This document shows, piece after piece, positions 26,878 to 36,508 of a stretch of DNA of 64,000 nucleotides. A program made the position numbers and the translations under genes. The stretch lies in the NCBI GenBank assembly GCA_965223825.1, contig OZ245018.1, positions 1,674,001 through 1,738,000 of the forward strand, given 5' to 3'. Below the pieces are notes generated by a model. That model worked only from the letters and a program-made list of their open reading frames with translations. It was not told the origin of the DNA and did no database searches. This DNA comes from CAJXQU01 sp965223825 (GTDB lineage: Bacteria; Pseudomonadota; Gammaproteobacteria; CAJXQU01). Position 1 is the first letter of the stretch, and the number at the start of each line of letters is the position of its first letter.

Positions 26878-27565
26878 AGTGTGCCTCCTCCTCGCTGATA
26901 CGTTGACGGATCTGTCGCAACGCCTGCGTGTCAAGTTGTGATTGCCGCTGGTGCGCTGTACATAACGCGCCGCGGAAACCGAGATAATCTGGCTGAAAGC
27001 CGATCAGCGATGGGATGTCGCCTGCTCGTAGCGAACCAGCCAGTCCGGTGATTAATTTATTTGCTTTTGCGCGTTCGACAAATGCTTCAATCTGAGTTAG
27101 AGAAATTATGTCTAGTAGCGAGCCAGCAGATTTATCTGCAGTATCAATCATAACCCCAGCAAGACCTGCTTGCGCGATCTGATCAACAATTGACCAATCT
27201 GGTAGCCGATCAGCAAAGAGTACGATCACAACTCCAGTTAATGATTCTTCACTAATGCGTTGAAAACTAGCAAATAACCGTGAGTTATCTGGTTCGAAAA
27301 TACCCACTTTTACCAGATCAACACCTAATTCCCCAGTCTCCAGCACACGTTGAGCAAGTAGGTCTGGATCACACGGTAAGTCGCCAATAGTCGCACTGAC
27401 GACGCGATCGCCATTCACGTGATTCACGACTTCTTTAATCACAGCACTTGGAACGGCACCCAGTGCGCCATCGTTGGGCTCTTTTAGATCAATAATTTCC
27501 GCTTGCTCATTGAGAACTAACTTTGCTTCTTCAAGCGAGCGAACACTGGCCAGTAATCCTGTCAC
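26861..27565 (-). CDS. mfnB: (5-formylfuran-3-yl)methyl phosphate synthase
   Basis: 234 residues from a GTG start that overlaps the DUF447 stop (GTGA). LLASVRSLEEAKLVL, DLKEPNDGALGA and LAGSLRAGDI are MfnB/DUF556 signatures; the Lys of DLKEP is a Schiff-base candidate. In methanogens MfnB makes the furan precursor from two glyceraldehyde 3-phosphates. In methylotrophic bacteria the same gene supplies methylofuran, the C1 carrier of the formyltransferase/hydrolase complex. This is one of the strongest clues for a methylotrophic host. Confidence 0.9.
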   Translation of the reverse strand: MTGLLASVRSLEEAKLVLNEQAEIIDLKEPNDGALGAVPSAVIKEVVNHVNGDRVVSATIGDLPCDPDLLAQRVLETGELGVDLVKVGIFEPDNSRLFASFQRISEESLTGVVIVLFADRLPDWSIVDQIAQAGLAGVMIDTADKSAGSLLDIISLTQIEAFVERAKANKLITGLAGSLRAGDIPSLIGFQPDYLGFRGALCTAHQRQSQLDTQALRQIRQRISEEEAHYGAVA

Positions 27566-28125
27566 GAGTTTTGCTCCTTGCGATGATGATCAATACGTAG
27601 CATGAGCCAGTCCCAAGCTTTTTTCTCTTGCAGGCCGGCGGTTTTATCAATGGCAATTTTTAAATATTCGAGTTCATCATCAATCTTTTCACTGCTCAGC
27701 ATATTCAGGCGGCTAACAAGAATGGCCGCTTCGAGTACCGCGGATTGTGCACGATTAAAACCTTTAAATGCTTTATGTGATTGTTGATTTTTAATAGAAC
27801 AAAAAAAGCGCGGACGCACATCGTCAGGTTCAACATGATCAACTTTGAGTTCTAAGTGGGTAATCGTATCAACCAAACGTTCGCCATCAACCTGATCAAC
27901 AGCAACTGTTTCCCAATCATAATGGCCTGTTAGACAGCCAGCAATCACACCAACGTTGTCGGTTAAATTAAGGACCGCTTGGCCAGTGCGTTCGAGATTG
28001 CTCAGCGTTGTTGAGGGGCGAAATGGTGAGAGGACGATAAATTCCCCGGATTCTTTATAACCCAATGGCGCGATCCGCACGCTGCCATCCTCACAGCGGG
28101 TCGTGATCACTGCTTCATAAATCAT
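27562..28125 (-). CDS. DUF447 family protein, C1-pterin cluster
   Basis: 187 residues. The start MIYEAVITTRCEDGSVRIAPLG and the FRPSTTLSNL segment match DUF447, a flavin-reductase-like split barrel found in methanogens and in bacteria with tetrahydromethanopterin. It may bind FMN. Its enzymatic role is not established. It overlaps both flanking genes by 4 bp, pointing to tight co-expression with MfnB and DUF6513. Confidence 0.85.
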   Translation of the reverse strand: MIYEAVITTRCEDGSVRIAPLGYKESGEFIVLSPFRPSTTLSNLERTGQAVLNLTDNVGVIAGCLTGHYDWETVAVDQVDGERLVDTITHLELKVDHVEPDDVRPRFFCSIKNQQSHKAFKGFNRAQSAVLEAAILVSRLNMLSSEKIDDELEYLKIAIDKTAGLQEKKAWDWLMLRIDHHRKEQNS

Positions 28126-29579
28126 TCATCTTCTGCCTTTTTTTGTCGTTTTTGTTCGACTTCTTCTTTTCGTTTTTTCTTGCGTGCACGCAGCGTTGCG
28201 CCTTCTGCTTTATGTAACATATGGGGGTCAGCTTTTCCGTCTTCAAGTGAGCGGTAAGCCACGCCCCAGTCTAGTTCTTCATCCTGCACATAACGTTTGC
28301 CTAATTGCCAGGCAATTTGTGCGCGGGCAAGCTCGACGCCTATGTAATAGGCGTGTGGCGCGTCGTCTTGTAAGGTCTGTAAATGTTCAAAGAGTTCAAA
28401 CGGATCAATCGCGCTGTGCATGCCATCACGGTTGTATATGTGGATGCCGTCCGCACTGACTTGAATGCGAAAGTTGGCGTCTTTGATCAAGCTTGCAGTT
28501 TCCGCGATTTCACTAACATTATAATTAAATGGCTTTCGTTCATGCAGGCCTGTTAAACCGCCGTGGTAGCCTTTCGGCAAGCTATTGTCTTCGCGGGCGC
28601 GGTACATAATACGCCGTCCAAGATCGAGTTCAGCAACACTCTTACGCGCATGTTCGCTGACTTCAGTCGTGAGTAAATTCGTAATGCGCATTTCAGACAT
28701 CATGCCAAGCATCATGGTGTTCATACCGACAGTATCCGCTTCCGTTAGCTCAGAGAGATTACCGGTTCCCATCATGATTTCAATGTCCGGATACTTATCT
28801 CGAAGCGCTTGATAACGGCAGAGTGATCGGGTGAAACCAAAATGGATCGGATCAAGAATGCTGTCTGCGATAAAAGGTTTGCCTTTGAGCAATAAGCTAT
28901 CAATGACGCGATATAAAGAATCGGGATCTTCTGGGCTTTCTGGAATTAAGATCGGAATCGAATCCACTTCATCCGCTAACCATAACGTGCTTTCTTTTAA
29001 ACTGAGCAGATAATCTGCACCGGCCTGTCCTGCGCGCAGGAGCTGATCAGGATCAACCGAATCGACGCTGACCGTATAACCATCGGCTTTCAAGGCTTTG
29101 ACGATTTCTTCCATCTGCGCAAACTCACGCCCGGGTAAACAGCCAACATCGATCACATCAGCACCATCGGCTTTATATCGTGCGGCTTGTGCGAGCACAT
29201 TATCGATACTCACATCCGGTGCATCGACGATTTCGGCAAAAATACGCACATCGTATTGAGTAAGATCCGGCGGTTCCGCGCCCTTGCCGAAATACATTGG
29301 TAAATCTTTAATATCTTTTGGCCCACGCACAACCGGGATACCGAGCTTTTCGCTGGCCGCATCAACATCTCCCGCACACAAGCCTGGGACAATAATGCGA
29401 TCAGCATCACGCGTATTTTCCAAGCGACGCAGAATCATATCCGTCGTCATTAACGCCGCGACGCTGATGCCGAGATTGTGCACTTCATAAGTAAAATCGT
29501 CTGAGGCGATCGACTTCATTACTCGCGTCAGATTATTTTTTGCGAGTTTCCCAGTGAGTAAGAGGAGATGTTCCGTCAT
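28122..29579 (-). CDS. DUF6513 / dihydropteroate-synthase-related protein
   Basis: 485 residues. The N-terminal 100 resemble a small alpha/beta domain; the central part contains DVIDVGCLPGREF, VSVDSVDP and IADSILDPIHFGF, a TIM-barrel pterin-binding domain related to dihydropteroate synthase. The C-terminus is Lys/Glu rich (RARKKKRKEE). In bacteria this protein accompanies tetrahydromethanopterin genes and is thought to act in pterin biosynthesis. It is separate from the true folP 11 bp upstream. Confidence 0.85.
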   Translation of the reverse strand: MTEHLLLLTGKLAKNNLTRVMKSIASDDFTYEVHNLGISVAALMTTDMILRRLENTRDADRIIVPGLCAGDVDAASEKLGIPVVRGPKDIKDLPMYFGKGAEPPDLTQYDVRIFAEIVDAPDVSIDNVLAQAARYKADGADVIDVGCLPGREFAQMEEIVKALKADGYTVSVDSVDPDQLLRAGQAGADYLLSLKESTLWLADEVDSIPILIPESPEDPDSLYRVIDSLLLKGKPFIADSILDPIHFGFTRSLCRYQALRDKYPDIEIMMGTGNLSELTEADTVGMNTMMLGMMSEMRITNLLTTEVSEHARKSVAELDLGRRIMYRAREDNSLPKGYHGGLTGLHERKPFNYNVSEIAETASLIKDANFRIQVSADGIHIYNRDGMHSAIDPFELFEHLQTLQDDAPHAYYIGVELARAQIAWQLGKRYVQDEELDWGVAYRSLEDGKADPHMLHKAEGATLRARKKKRKEEVEQKRQKKAEDE

Positions 29580-29590
29580 TCAATCCTGTA

Positions 29591-30418
29591 TCAGCTGCGT
29601 TGGATTGCGTAGGTCACGTCAGCAGCTTGACGGTTGGGTTTGACATCATGGACGCGGAACATTTGTACGCCTGCTAGCACGCCTAATGTTGTGGTTGCAC
29701 AAGTTGCCCCAATCAGATCTTTTGGTTCCGCCCCACGACAAATTGCTCCCATAAAACGTTTACGACTGGTGCCGAGTAAAACTGGATAGCCACTTTGCAC
29801 AAAGCGATCAAGATTCGCCATGAGTTTGAGATTATGTTCTTGCGTCTTGCCGAAGCCGATGCCCGGATCGATCACAAGATTCTCTTTCTTTACACCTGCT
29901 GCCATGGCTGCCTGACAGCGTTCTTCAAGGAACTGTTCGATATCGGCGACGACATCTTCATAAGTCGGATCAACTTGCATTGTGTCTGGCGTACCTTGCA
30001 TATGCATAAGAATGAGCGGGAGATCATGCTCTGCGGCCAACGCAAACATTCCCTCATCATCTTGTCCTGCACGCACATCATTTAAGATATTGGCTCCAGC
30101 ATCGATCGCAGCTTTAGCCACAGCGGATCGGGTTGTATCAATACTGATCAGAATATCGCTTGGGATGGTGCGGCGGATCGCTTCAATAACGCTGGCAGTG
30201 CGGCGTATTTGCTCTTCAGCGCTGACGCGTTCTGACCCAGGACGGGTTGATTCACCACCGACATCGATAATATCAGCGCCTTCTTCGATCATTTGCAATG
30301 CAAAACGTACCGCGCGACCGCGCTCTGTATGACTACCGCCATCGGAGAAACTGTCCGGTGTGACATTTAAAATGCCCATGATGAGCGGTTTATGTTGGGT
30401 AAGAAGTTTGCTTAGCAT
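29591..30418 (-). CDS. folP: Dihydropteroate synthase
   Basis: 275 residues with the canonical MGILNVTPDSFSDGG, DVGGESTRPG and SIDTTRSAVA motifs and the C-terminal RVHDV. Joins p-aminobenzoate to hydroxymethyl-dihydropterin pyrophosphate. In many gammaproteobacteria folP lies between ftsH and glmM; here it heads the methanopterin-type operon while ftsH-glmM elsewhere in this window lack it. It may therefore serve folate and supply both pathways. Confidence 0.95.
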   Translation of the reverse strand: MLSKLLTQHKPLIMGILNVTPDSFSDGGSHTERGRAVRFALQMIEEGADIIDVGGESTRPGSERVSAEEQIRRTASVIEAIRRTIPSDILISIDTTRSAVAKAAIDAGANILNDVRAGQDDEGMFALAAEHDLPLILMHMQGTPDTMQVDPTYEDVVADIEQFLEERCQAAMAAGVKKENLVIDPGIGFGKTQEHNLKLMANLDRFVQSGYPVLLGTSRKRFMGAICRGAEPKDLIGATCATTTLGVLAGVQMFRVHDVKPNRQAADVTYAIQRS

Positions 30419-30567
30419 GCGGATTATCCGTTAGTCGAAGACGTTTGATGGGTTGAAGAATGTGGTATTACCGTCGATAAGGCATGTAATCATATCAATT
30501 CTTCTGATGCAGTTAAGCGTTACATCAGATAATCGATACAGTTTAATTCGACACAGATGGAATTGCC

Positions 30568-31215
30568 ATGCGTACAGCACGAATCCTGATCAGCTTTTTG
30601 TTAAGTTTTCCATTCATAGCATTTGCCGTTGAGAGTGTCGTGGTGAATGGTTTGCTGAAAAACATGGCGATCGTTTCCATCGATGGTGAACGACATGTGT
30701 TAAAAACCGATTCTCCTTCCCCTGTTGATGGCGTACGTCTGATCCGATGCGACAGTGAAGAAGCTGAGATCGAAATTGATGGGGAAATTCAGATCTTAAA
30801 ACTGGGGAAGCATATCTCCAGCAATTTCAAAAAACGCAACCGATCAGCAACGCATACGATCACCCCAGATCGAGAAGGCATGTATCGAACGTCTGGCCAC
30901 ATTAATGGGTTTAATGTGGAATTCTTGGTTGATACTGGCGCCACTTTGATCGCAATGAATGAGAAAACAGCTAAACGCCTTGGGCTCGATTATAAAGTGA
31001 GTGGTGTGATCGGTCAGACCAACACCGCCTCAGGTGTCGCAAAAGCGTGGTATGTTTTGCTTGATCGCGTAAAAGTTGGCCGGCTCGATCTGGAAAATGT
31101 GGAGGCCGCTGTTATTCAAGGCAGCCATCCAACAGAAGTGTTGCTCGGCAATAGTTTTCTCAATCAAATTGATATGAACCGCAATGGCAAATTAATGGAA
31201 TTACGCATCCGCTAA
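30568..31215 (+). CDS. Retropepsin-like aspartic protease (TIGR02281-type)
   Basis: 215 residues with a Sec-type signal peptide (FLLSFPFIAFA). The active-site FLVDTGATLIAMN is a single retropepsin-like DTGA, followed by GVIGQTNTASG and an LLGNSFL flap-like segment, all in clan AA. Such proteins should dimerise to form the active site. A periplasmic role is inferred from the signal. Its 3' end overlaps the convergent phosphatase gene by 15 bp. Confidence 0.82.
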   Translation: MRTARILISFLLSFPFIAFAVESVVVNGLLKNMAIVSIDGERHVLKTDSPSPVDGVRLIRCDSEEAEIEIDGEIQILKLGKHISSNFKKRNRSATHTITPDREGMYRTSGHINGFNVEFLVDTGATLIAMNEKTAKRLGLDYKVSGVIGQTNTASGVAKAWYVLLDRVKVGRLDLENVEAAVIQGSHPTEVLLGNSFLNQIDMNRNGKLMELRIR

Positions 31216-31821
31216 CGTACTTAATTGTCCACCATGAAAAACCAGGCGCGGTATTCCTTCTGCAATCTCGATCCGACTCAAACAAGCGTAAGGCACATCA
31301 ATACGGAAGAAGTGTTCGATTGGAAAGTCTAAAATGCCTCTCAGTAAGGTTCGAATGACACCACCATGAATCACCAAGAGAAGATGACTGCTTTCTTGTT
31401 GCATCTGAGCTACCACGATTTTTTGCCATGCTTTTAGGACACGATCTTCGAATGTCATGTAAAACTCGCCACCGAGGGCCGGATTTTCCGCGGGGTTTTG
31501 CCAGAAGGCGCGAAGCTGATCAGCATGTTCGCTTTTATATAAGTCTTCAAAAAGTGCTCCTTCCCATTCGCCGAAGCTGATTTCTTTGAGATCCGGCTCT
31601 TTTCGCAAAGGAAGCTGAAGTTGAGTGGCAATTTCTTGAGCAAATAAATGACAACGTTGCAGCGGTGAGGAGATGATCTCCGTCCACGGACATTGTCGAT
31701 TGTTCACGACATTTCGCAGTTGCGTCCAACCCAGTTCACTTAGTGCCGCATCAGTATGGCCCAATAATCGAGTACCACCAGCAACATCGCCGTGACGTAA
31801 TAAATCAATCGTTATTGTCAT
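31201..31821 (-). CDS. Histidine phosphatase family protein (CobC-like)
   Basis: 206 residues from the ATG at 31821. A longer frame of 14 extra residues from an upstream alternative start looks false. LLRHGDVAG is the RHG catalytic motif; SSPLQRC, FGEWEG and LLVIHGGVIRTLL supply the other conserved Arg, Glu and His. The pattern is close to alpha-ribazole phosphatase, which would act in cobalamin nucleotide-loop assembly, but phosphoglycerate mutase-like members are similar. No cobalamin genes adjoin it, so I leave the symbol open. Confidence 0.82.
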   Translation of the reverse strand: MTITIDLLRHGDVAGGTRLLGHTDAALSELGWTQLRNVVNNRQCPWTEIISSPLQRCHLFAQEIATQLQLPLRKEPDLKEISFGEWEGALFEDLYKSEHADQLRAFWQNPAENPALGGEFYMTFEDRVLKAWQKIVVAQMQQESSHLLLVIHGGVIRTLLRGILDFPIEHFFRIDVPYACLSRIEIAEGIPRLVFHGGQLSTLADA

Positions 31822-31932
31822 AAAGTACGTTTTACTCCTCGTAACATGCGCTTGGTGCGACAATATGTCACACCTTTACCGCAGTTAATTTCTGATAATC
31901 TTCGCGCCTAGATTTTATAAGGTACGGATTTA

Positions 31933-32922
31933 ATGAAGAAAACAATAATAAGCATCGCCGCCCTACTGGCAAGTACAAATATTTCTGCACATAACTATGA
32001 CCTCGGGCGACCCGACTCACACGCACCGTACGGTGTGATGGGCGATCACCTGCATAAAACAGGTGAGTTCATGTTCTCATACCGCTTTATGCGCATGGAA
32101 ATGGATGATAATGCCGTTGGTTCAGATACGATCTCGGATGCTGAAGTCTTTACAAGTCAAGGTTTCCCAGTCGCACCAACACGCATGACAATGGACATGC
32201 ATATGTTTGGTGCAATGTATGCCCCGAGCGATAAGCTCACGCTAATGGCCATGCTGCCATTACTCGATATTTCAATGGATCACTTGGTCGTTCCGATGAA
32301 CGTTCGTTTTACGACAGAAACTAGCGGTATTGGCGATATCAAACTCGGTGGTCTTTATTCACTGTATAAACAAGGTGCGCATTCAGTACATTTAAATGCC
32401 AGCATCAGTTTGCCGACAGGTTCAACAGACGAACGAGATGACACGCCAGCCATGGCCAATGCGATCTTGCCTTACCCAATGCAGCTTGGCTCTGGAACAT
32501 ATGATTTTCTGCCGGGTATTACCTACACAGGACAATCTTCGCGATGGTCTTGGGGGGCACAACTAATGGGTACGATCCGAACAGGTCGAAACGACGAAGG
32601 CTATACGCTGGGTGACAAGCTGGAAGCAACGAGCTGGATTGCGCATAAATGGAATGATTCATTCAGCACCTCGTTTCGTCTCGCTGTAACAAGCTGGGGC
32701 GATGTCGATGGTGCTGATGGCCGTTTAAATCCGAACATGGTACCAACGGCAAACCCAAGCTTGCGTGGCGGTGATCGGATTGACGCTCTCGTCGGTCTTA
32801 ATTACAAACTCGGTGGATTTCGACTCGCCGCTGAAGTGGGTACACCGATTCATCAAGATCTGGATGGCCCGCAACTTCAAACGGATTGGATTTCGACCAT
32901 CGGCGTGCAATACGCCTTTTAA
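31933..32922 (+). CDS. Met/His-rich outer-membrane beta-barrel protein
   Basis: 329 residues with a signal peptide (MKKTIISIAALLASTNISA) and a terminal Phe (GVQYAF), the outer-membrane barrel ending. Alternating hydrophobic strands run throughout. The N-terminal third is strongly enriched in Met and His (MGDHLHKTGEFM, RFMRMEMDDN, TMDMHMFGAMY), a pattern expected of Cu or other soft-metal sites. It resembles a family annotated as putative transporters and related to phenol-pathway MetA-like barrels. Function is unknown. A good terminator follows at 32953. Confidence 0.72.
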   Translation: MKKTIISIAALLASTNISAHNYDLGRPDSHAPYGVMGDHLHKTGEFMFSYRFMRMEMDDNAVGSDTISDAEVFTSQGFPVAPTRMTMDMHMFGAMYAPSDKLTLMAMLPLLDISMDHLVVPMNVRFTTETSGIGDIKLGGLYSLYKQGAHSVHLNASISLPTGSTDERDDTPAMANAILPYPMQLGSGTYDFLPGITYTGQSSRWSWGAQLMGTIRTGRNDEGYTLGDKLEATSWIAHKWNDSFSTSFRLAVTSWGDVDGADGRLNPNMVPTANPSLRGGDRIDALVGLNYKLGGFRLAAEVGTPIHQDLDGPQLQTDWISTIGVQYAF

Positions 32923-32952
32923 TATTTAAACGTTCATAACGTGATAAATAGT

Positions 32953-32978
32953 AAAAAAGGGGCTTCGGTCCCTTTTTT
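32953..32978 (+). terminator. Terminator after the outer-membrane gene
   Basis: AAAAAAGGG(G)CTTCGGTCCCTTTTTT forms a stem with a UUCG-type loop and a terminal T-run, and separates the barrel gene from the nqr promoter. Confidence 0.92.
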
Positions 32979-33035
32979 ATTCGATGTCAATAGCAAAAAC
33001 TGTATTTTTTTGCCCTGCAACATAGACTTTCATCT

Positions 33036-33063
33036 TTGCAAGACACACTTCAACAACTATAAT
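33036..33063 (+). promoter_or_regulatory. Sigma70 promoter of the nqr operon
   Basis: TTGCAA (33036-33041), a 16-bp spacer, and a perfect TATAAT (33058-33063) lie about 60 bp before the nqrA ATG and after the preceding terminator. This is one of the clearest promoter matches in the window. Confidence 0.7.
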
Positions 33064-33124
33064 TTCAGGATCTATGAATTGGGGAAAATTTACATTACGC
33101 AGTTTGCAGTAATGGCTATTCATT

Positions 33125-34471
33125 ATGCTATTCAAGATAAATAAAGGGCTCGATTTGCCTATCTCTGGTCAGCCAGATCAAAAAATCGATAATGCTGCCG
33201 AGGTTGATTCGGTCGCTATCTTAGGCACGGACTATGTCGGAATGAAACCGACAATGCTTGTTGAAGAAGGAGATCGGGTCAAACTTGGTCAACTTCTTTT
33301 CACTGACAAGAAAAACCCTGGTGTCGGATTCACCTCCCCTGCCGCGGGTATCGTGAAATCGATCAACCGAGGTGCTAAACGCGTTCTTCAATCTGTTGTA
33401 ATTACAGTAGACGGAGATGACGAGGAAACGTTCACTTCTTACGAAGCATCTGATTTGGCGTCGCTGGATCGTGAGAAAGTCGTAAAGAATTTGGTTGATT
33501 CAGGTTTGTGGACGGCGTTAAGAACCCGCCCTTATAGTAAGAATCCTGAAGTCACAGCGATTCCGCGATCAATATTCGTCACGGCGATAGATAGTAATCC
33601 GCTAGCTGCAAATCCAGAAGCTGTCATTGATGAAAAAGTCACTGAGTTTCAGAATGGTTTAAAAATCTTGACTCGTTTGACGGAAGGTAAGGTTTTCCTT
33701 TGTACAGCCCCAGACAGTAAAATCCCATCACCAAGCACGGCACAAATCGAAGCACATGAATTTGCAGGACCACACCCTTCGGGTTTGGTCGGGACGCACA
33801 TCCATTTACTCGATCCCGTCAGTGCTGCTAAAAGTGTGTGGCATATTAATTACCAAGACGTGATCGCGATTGGGACTTTATTCACCACAGGTAAGCTAGA
33901 CGTGACACGTGTCATAGCTCTTGCTGGACCAATGGTTCGACGTCCACGATTGTTACGAACTCGACTTGGTGCAAATACTGAAGATTTGTTAAAAAATGAA
34001 ACTGAACATCAGCAATCGAGAGTCATCTCCGGTTCAGTATTTTCAGGTCACATGGCTTCTAACTGGGCTGCTTATCTTGGTCGGTATCACTTACAAGTTT
34101 CCGTGATAAGAGAGACCTTCGAACGCGAATTCATGGGCTGGATCAAACCAGGATCTGAAAAATACTCTAAACTCAACGTTTTCATTTCACGCTTATTAGG
34201 GAAAAAGAAATTCGATCTGACAACCTGTCAGAATGGAAGCCCCAGAGCGATGGTGCCTGTTGGCACTTATGAATCCGTCATGCCGTTGGATATTCTTCCA
34301 ACGCAATTACTTAGAGCCATTCTCGTTAAAGATACAGACGCTGCTCAAGCATTGGGTTGCCTTGAGCTTGACGAAGAAGATTTAGCCTTGTGTTCATTTG
34401 TTTGCTCAGGCAAATATGAATATGGCCCGGCTTTGCGAACTAACTTAATTCAAATTGAAAAAGAAGGATAA
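33125..34471 (+). CDS. nqrA: Na+-translocating NADH:quinone reductase subunit A
   Basis: 448 residues with KINKGLDLPISGQPDQ at the start, the hallmark of NqrA, and a later GTHIHLLDPVSAAKSVWHINYQ region (abridged). It is the peripheral cytoplasmic subunit near the quinone site of the six-subunit Na+ pump. No strong ribosome-binding site precedes the ATG. It begins a compact operon: nqrB follows after 2 bp. Confidence 0.97.
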   Translation: MLFKINKGLDLPISGQPDQKIDNAAEVDSVAILGTDYVGMKPTMLVEEGDRVKLGQLLFTDKKNPGVGFTSPAAGIVKSINRGAKRVLQSVVITVDGDDEETFTSYEASDLASLDREKVVKNLVDSGLWTALRTRPYSKNPEVTAIPRSIFVTAIDSNPLAANPEAVIDEKVTEFQNGLKILTRLTEGKVFLCTAPDSKIPSPSTAQIEAHEFAGPHPSGLVGTHIHLLDPVSAAKSVWHINYQDVIAIGTLFTTGKLDVTRVIALAGPMVRRPRLLRTRLGANTEDLLKNETEHQQSRVISGSVFSGHMASNWAAYLGRYHLQVSVIRETFEREFMGWIKPGSEKYSKLNVFISRLLGKKKFDLTTCQNGSPRAMVPVGTYESVMPLDILPTQLLRAILVKDTDAAQALGCLELDEEDLALCSFVCSGKYEYGPALRTNLIQIEKEG

Positions 34472-34473
34472 AC

Positions 34474-35685
34474 ATGGCGCGATTGCGACGTTTCCTCGAC
34501 AAAATAGAACCTAACTTTCATAAAGGCGGGCCTTACGAAAAGTACTTTGCAGTCTATGAAATGATTGACACTTTTCTGTACGCCCCATCCGATGTAACAC
34601 GACAAGCCCCCCATGTTCGAGATGGTATTGATCTCAAACGTGTGATGAGTTTTGTGGTCGTGGCAACCTTACCCGTCATCCTGATGGCGCTATGGAACAC
34701 CGGATATCAAGCCAATTCTGCTATGGCAGCTCTCGGAATGACCGAGGTAGATAGCTGGAGAGGCACCCTAATCTCGTTACTCGGCATTGGCCACAATCCA
34801 GACAGTGTGATCGCGAATGTGTTTCACGGTTTGTTGTATTTTCTCCCTATCTACATAACGACGTTAGTCGCAGGTGGTTTATGGGAGGTCTTGTTTGCCG
34901 GTGTTCGAAACCATGAGGTTAACGAAGGGTTTCTCGTTACCTCAATGTTGTACACGCTGATTTTGCCGCCATCTGTTCCATTATGGCAGGTCGCATTGGG
35001 TATTTCTTTTGGTGTTGTCTTGGGCAAAGAAGTGTTTGGTGGAACGGGTAAGAACTTTTTAAACCCAGCACTGACGGGCCGAGCATTTCTGTTTTTTGCC
35101 TATCCGGCACAGATGTCGGGTGACGCTGTATGGACTGCGATTGATGGTTTCAGTGCAGCGACCCCATTAGCACTTGCAGCAGCGGGCGGTATTGAAGCCA
35201 TTACGCAAGCGGGCTTCACCTATTCGCAAACATTCTTTGGGAATATGCCAGGTTCGTTGGGTGAAACATCCACGTTTGCCTGTTTGTTAGGTGCCTTGTT
35301 CTTAATTTACACGCGTGTCGCCTCCTACCGCATCATTGCCGGTGTGTTTATAGGAATGGTGTTAACGAGCATGTTGTTTAATCTGATCGGAAGCGACACG
35401 AATCCACTATTTGAGTTGCCGTGGTATTGGCATCTGTCTTTGGGTGGCTTTGCTTTCGGCATGATCTTTATGGCGACGGATCCAGTTAGTGCATCAATGA
35501 CGGATACAGGCCGCTGGCTTTACGGTGCTCTTATCGGCTTCATGGTGGTGCTGATACGTGTTGTTAATCCAGCCTTTCCTGAAGGCATGATGTTAGCGAT
35601 CTTATTCGCGAATATCTTCGCACCGATGATCGACTACTTTGTCGTTCGCGCAAATGTTCAAAGAAGGATGAAACGTAATGGATGA
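34474..35685 (+). CDS. nqrB: Na+-translocating NADH:quinone reductase subunit B
   Basis: 403 residues, multi-spanning. A covalent FMN attachment threonine is predicted at Thr230 in DGFSAATPLA. The usual motif reads SGAT; here it is SAAT, with Ala for the Gly, which may still be accepted. Ubiquinone binding and Na+ movement involve this subunit. The last 8 bp overlap nqrC. Confidence 0.97.
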   Translation: MARLRRFLDKIEPNFHKGGPYEKYFAVYEMIDTFLYAPSDVTRQAPHVRDGIDLKRVMSFVVVATLPVILMALWNTGYQANSAMAALGMTEVDSWRGTLISLLGIGHNPDSVIANVFHGLLYFLPIYITTLVAGGLWEVLFAGVRNHEVNEGFLVTSMLYTLILPPSVPLWQVALGISFGVVLGKEVFGGTGKNFLNPALTGRAFLFFAYPAQMSGDAVWTAIDGFSAATPLALAAAGGIEAITQAGFTYSQTFFGNMPGSLGETSTFACLLGALFLIYTRVASYRIIAGVFIGMVLTSMLFNLIGSDTNPLFELPWYWHLSLGGFAFGMIFMATDPVSASMTDTGRWLYGALIGFMVVLIRVVNPAFPEGMMLAILFANIFAPMIDYFVVRANVQRRMKRNG

Positions 35686-36505
35686 ACCTGTTGAAAACAC
35701 AACGCAGAATAAAGGTATGTTTTCAAGCATCCTGAATCTGCCAAACGATAGTACAAAGAAAACGATCGCTGTCGCTATCGCACTTTGCCTCGTTTGTTCA
35801 GTTGTCGTCTCAGCGGCGGCAGTCTTTCTCAAACCCTTACAGATTGAGAATAAAAAAACGGACAAAAAGCGCAATATTCTTGAAGTAACCGGCGTTGGTT
35901 ATGAAAGTGAAGGTATTGATCGTGCATTCGAAAAGTTTGAAATAAAACTCGTCAATCTTGAAACGGGTGAATATTCAGACCGCATGGACCCTCTTACGTT
36001 TGATCAACGAAAAGCCGCGGGTGACCCGCAACTCGGAATAAAACTTAACGGTGATGACGATATTGCGGGTATCGGTAAACGATCGAAATTTGCAACAGTT
36101 TATGTGCTTAAAGAAAATGACGAAATAAAACAGTACGTGCTTCCTGTGCATGGTTATGGACTTTGGTCAACGCTATATGGTTTTCTCGCGTTAGAAAGTG
36201 ACGCGAATACTGTTCGCGGTCTGAAGTTTTACGAACATGCAGAAACACCAGGTTTAGGTGGTGAAGTTGACAATCCTAAATGGCGATCACTTTGGGAAGG
36301 CAAAAAAATCTCCGATCAATCCGGCGACGTTTTGATCAAAGTCGTACGTGGCCATGTTGTTCCGGGACTGTCTGGATCTGAATATCAGATAGACGGTATC
36401 TCGGGTGCGACCTTGACGAGCCAAGGTGTCACTAACCTGCTGCAGTATTGGCTGGGTGATGGTGGTTTTGGTCCTTACTTAAACAAAATACGAACTGAAG
36501 GATAA
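35678..36505 (+). CDS. nqrC: Na+-translocating NADH:quinone reductase subunit C
   Basis: 275 residues with one N-terminal membrane helix (about 27-50, VALCLVCSVVVSAAAVF-like) and a periplasmic domain. The second covalent FMN site is intact in DGISGATLTSQ (Thr245). Electrons pass through this FMN between NqrF/DE iron-sulfur centres and NqrB. Confidence 0.97.
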   Translation: MDEPVENTTQNKGMFSSILNLPNDSTKKTIAVAIALCLVCSVVVSAAAVFLKPLQIENKKTDKKRNILEVTGVGYESEGIDRAFEKFEIKLVNLETGEYSDRMDPLTFDQRKAAGDPQLGIKLNGDDDIAGIGKRSKFATVYVLKENDEIKQYVLPVHGYGLWSTLYGFLALESDANTVRGLKFYEHAETPGLGGEVDNPKWRSLWEGKKISDQSGDVLIKVVRGHVVPGLSGSEYQIDGISGATLTSQGVTNLLQYWLGDGGFGPYLNKIRTEG

Positions 36506-36508
36506 AGC

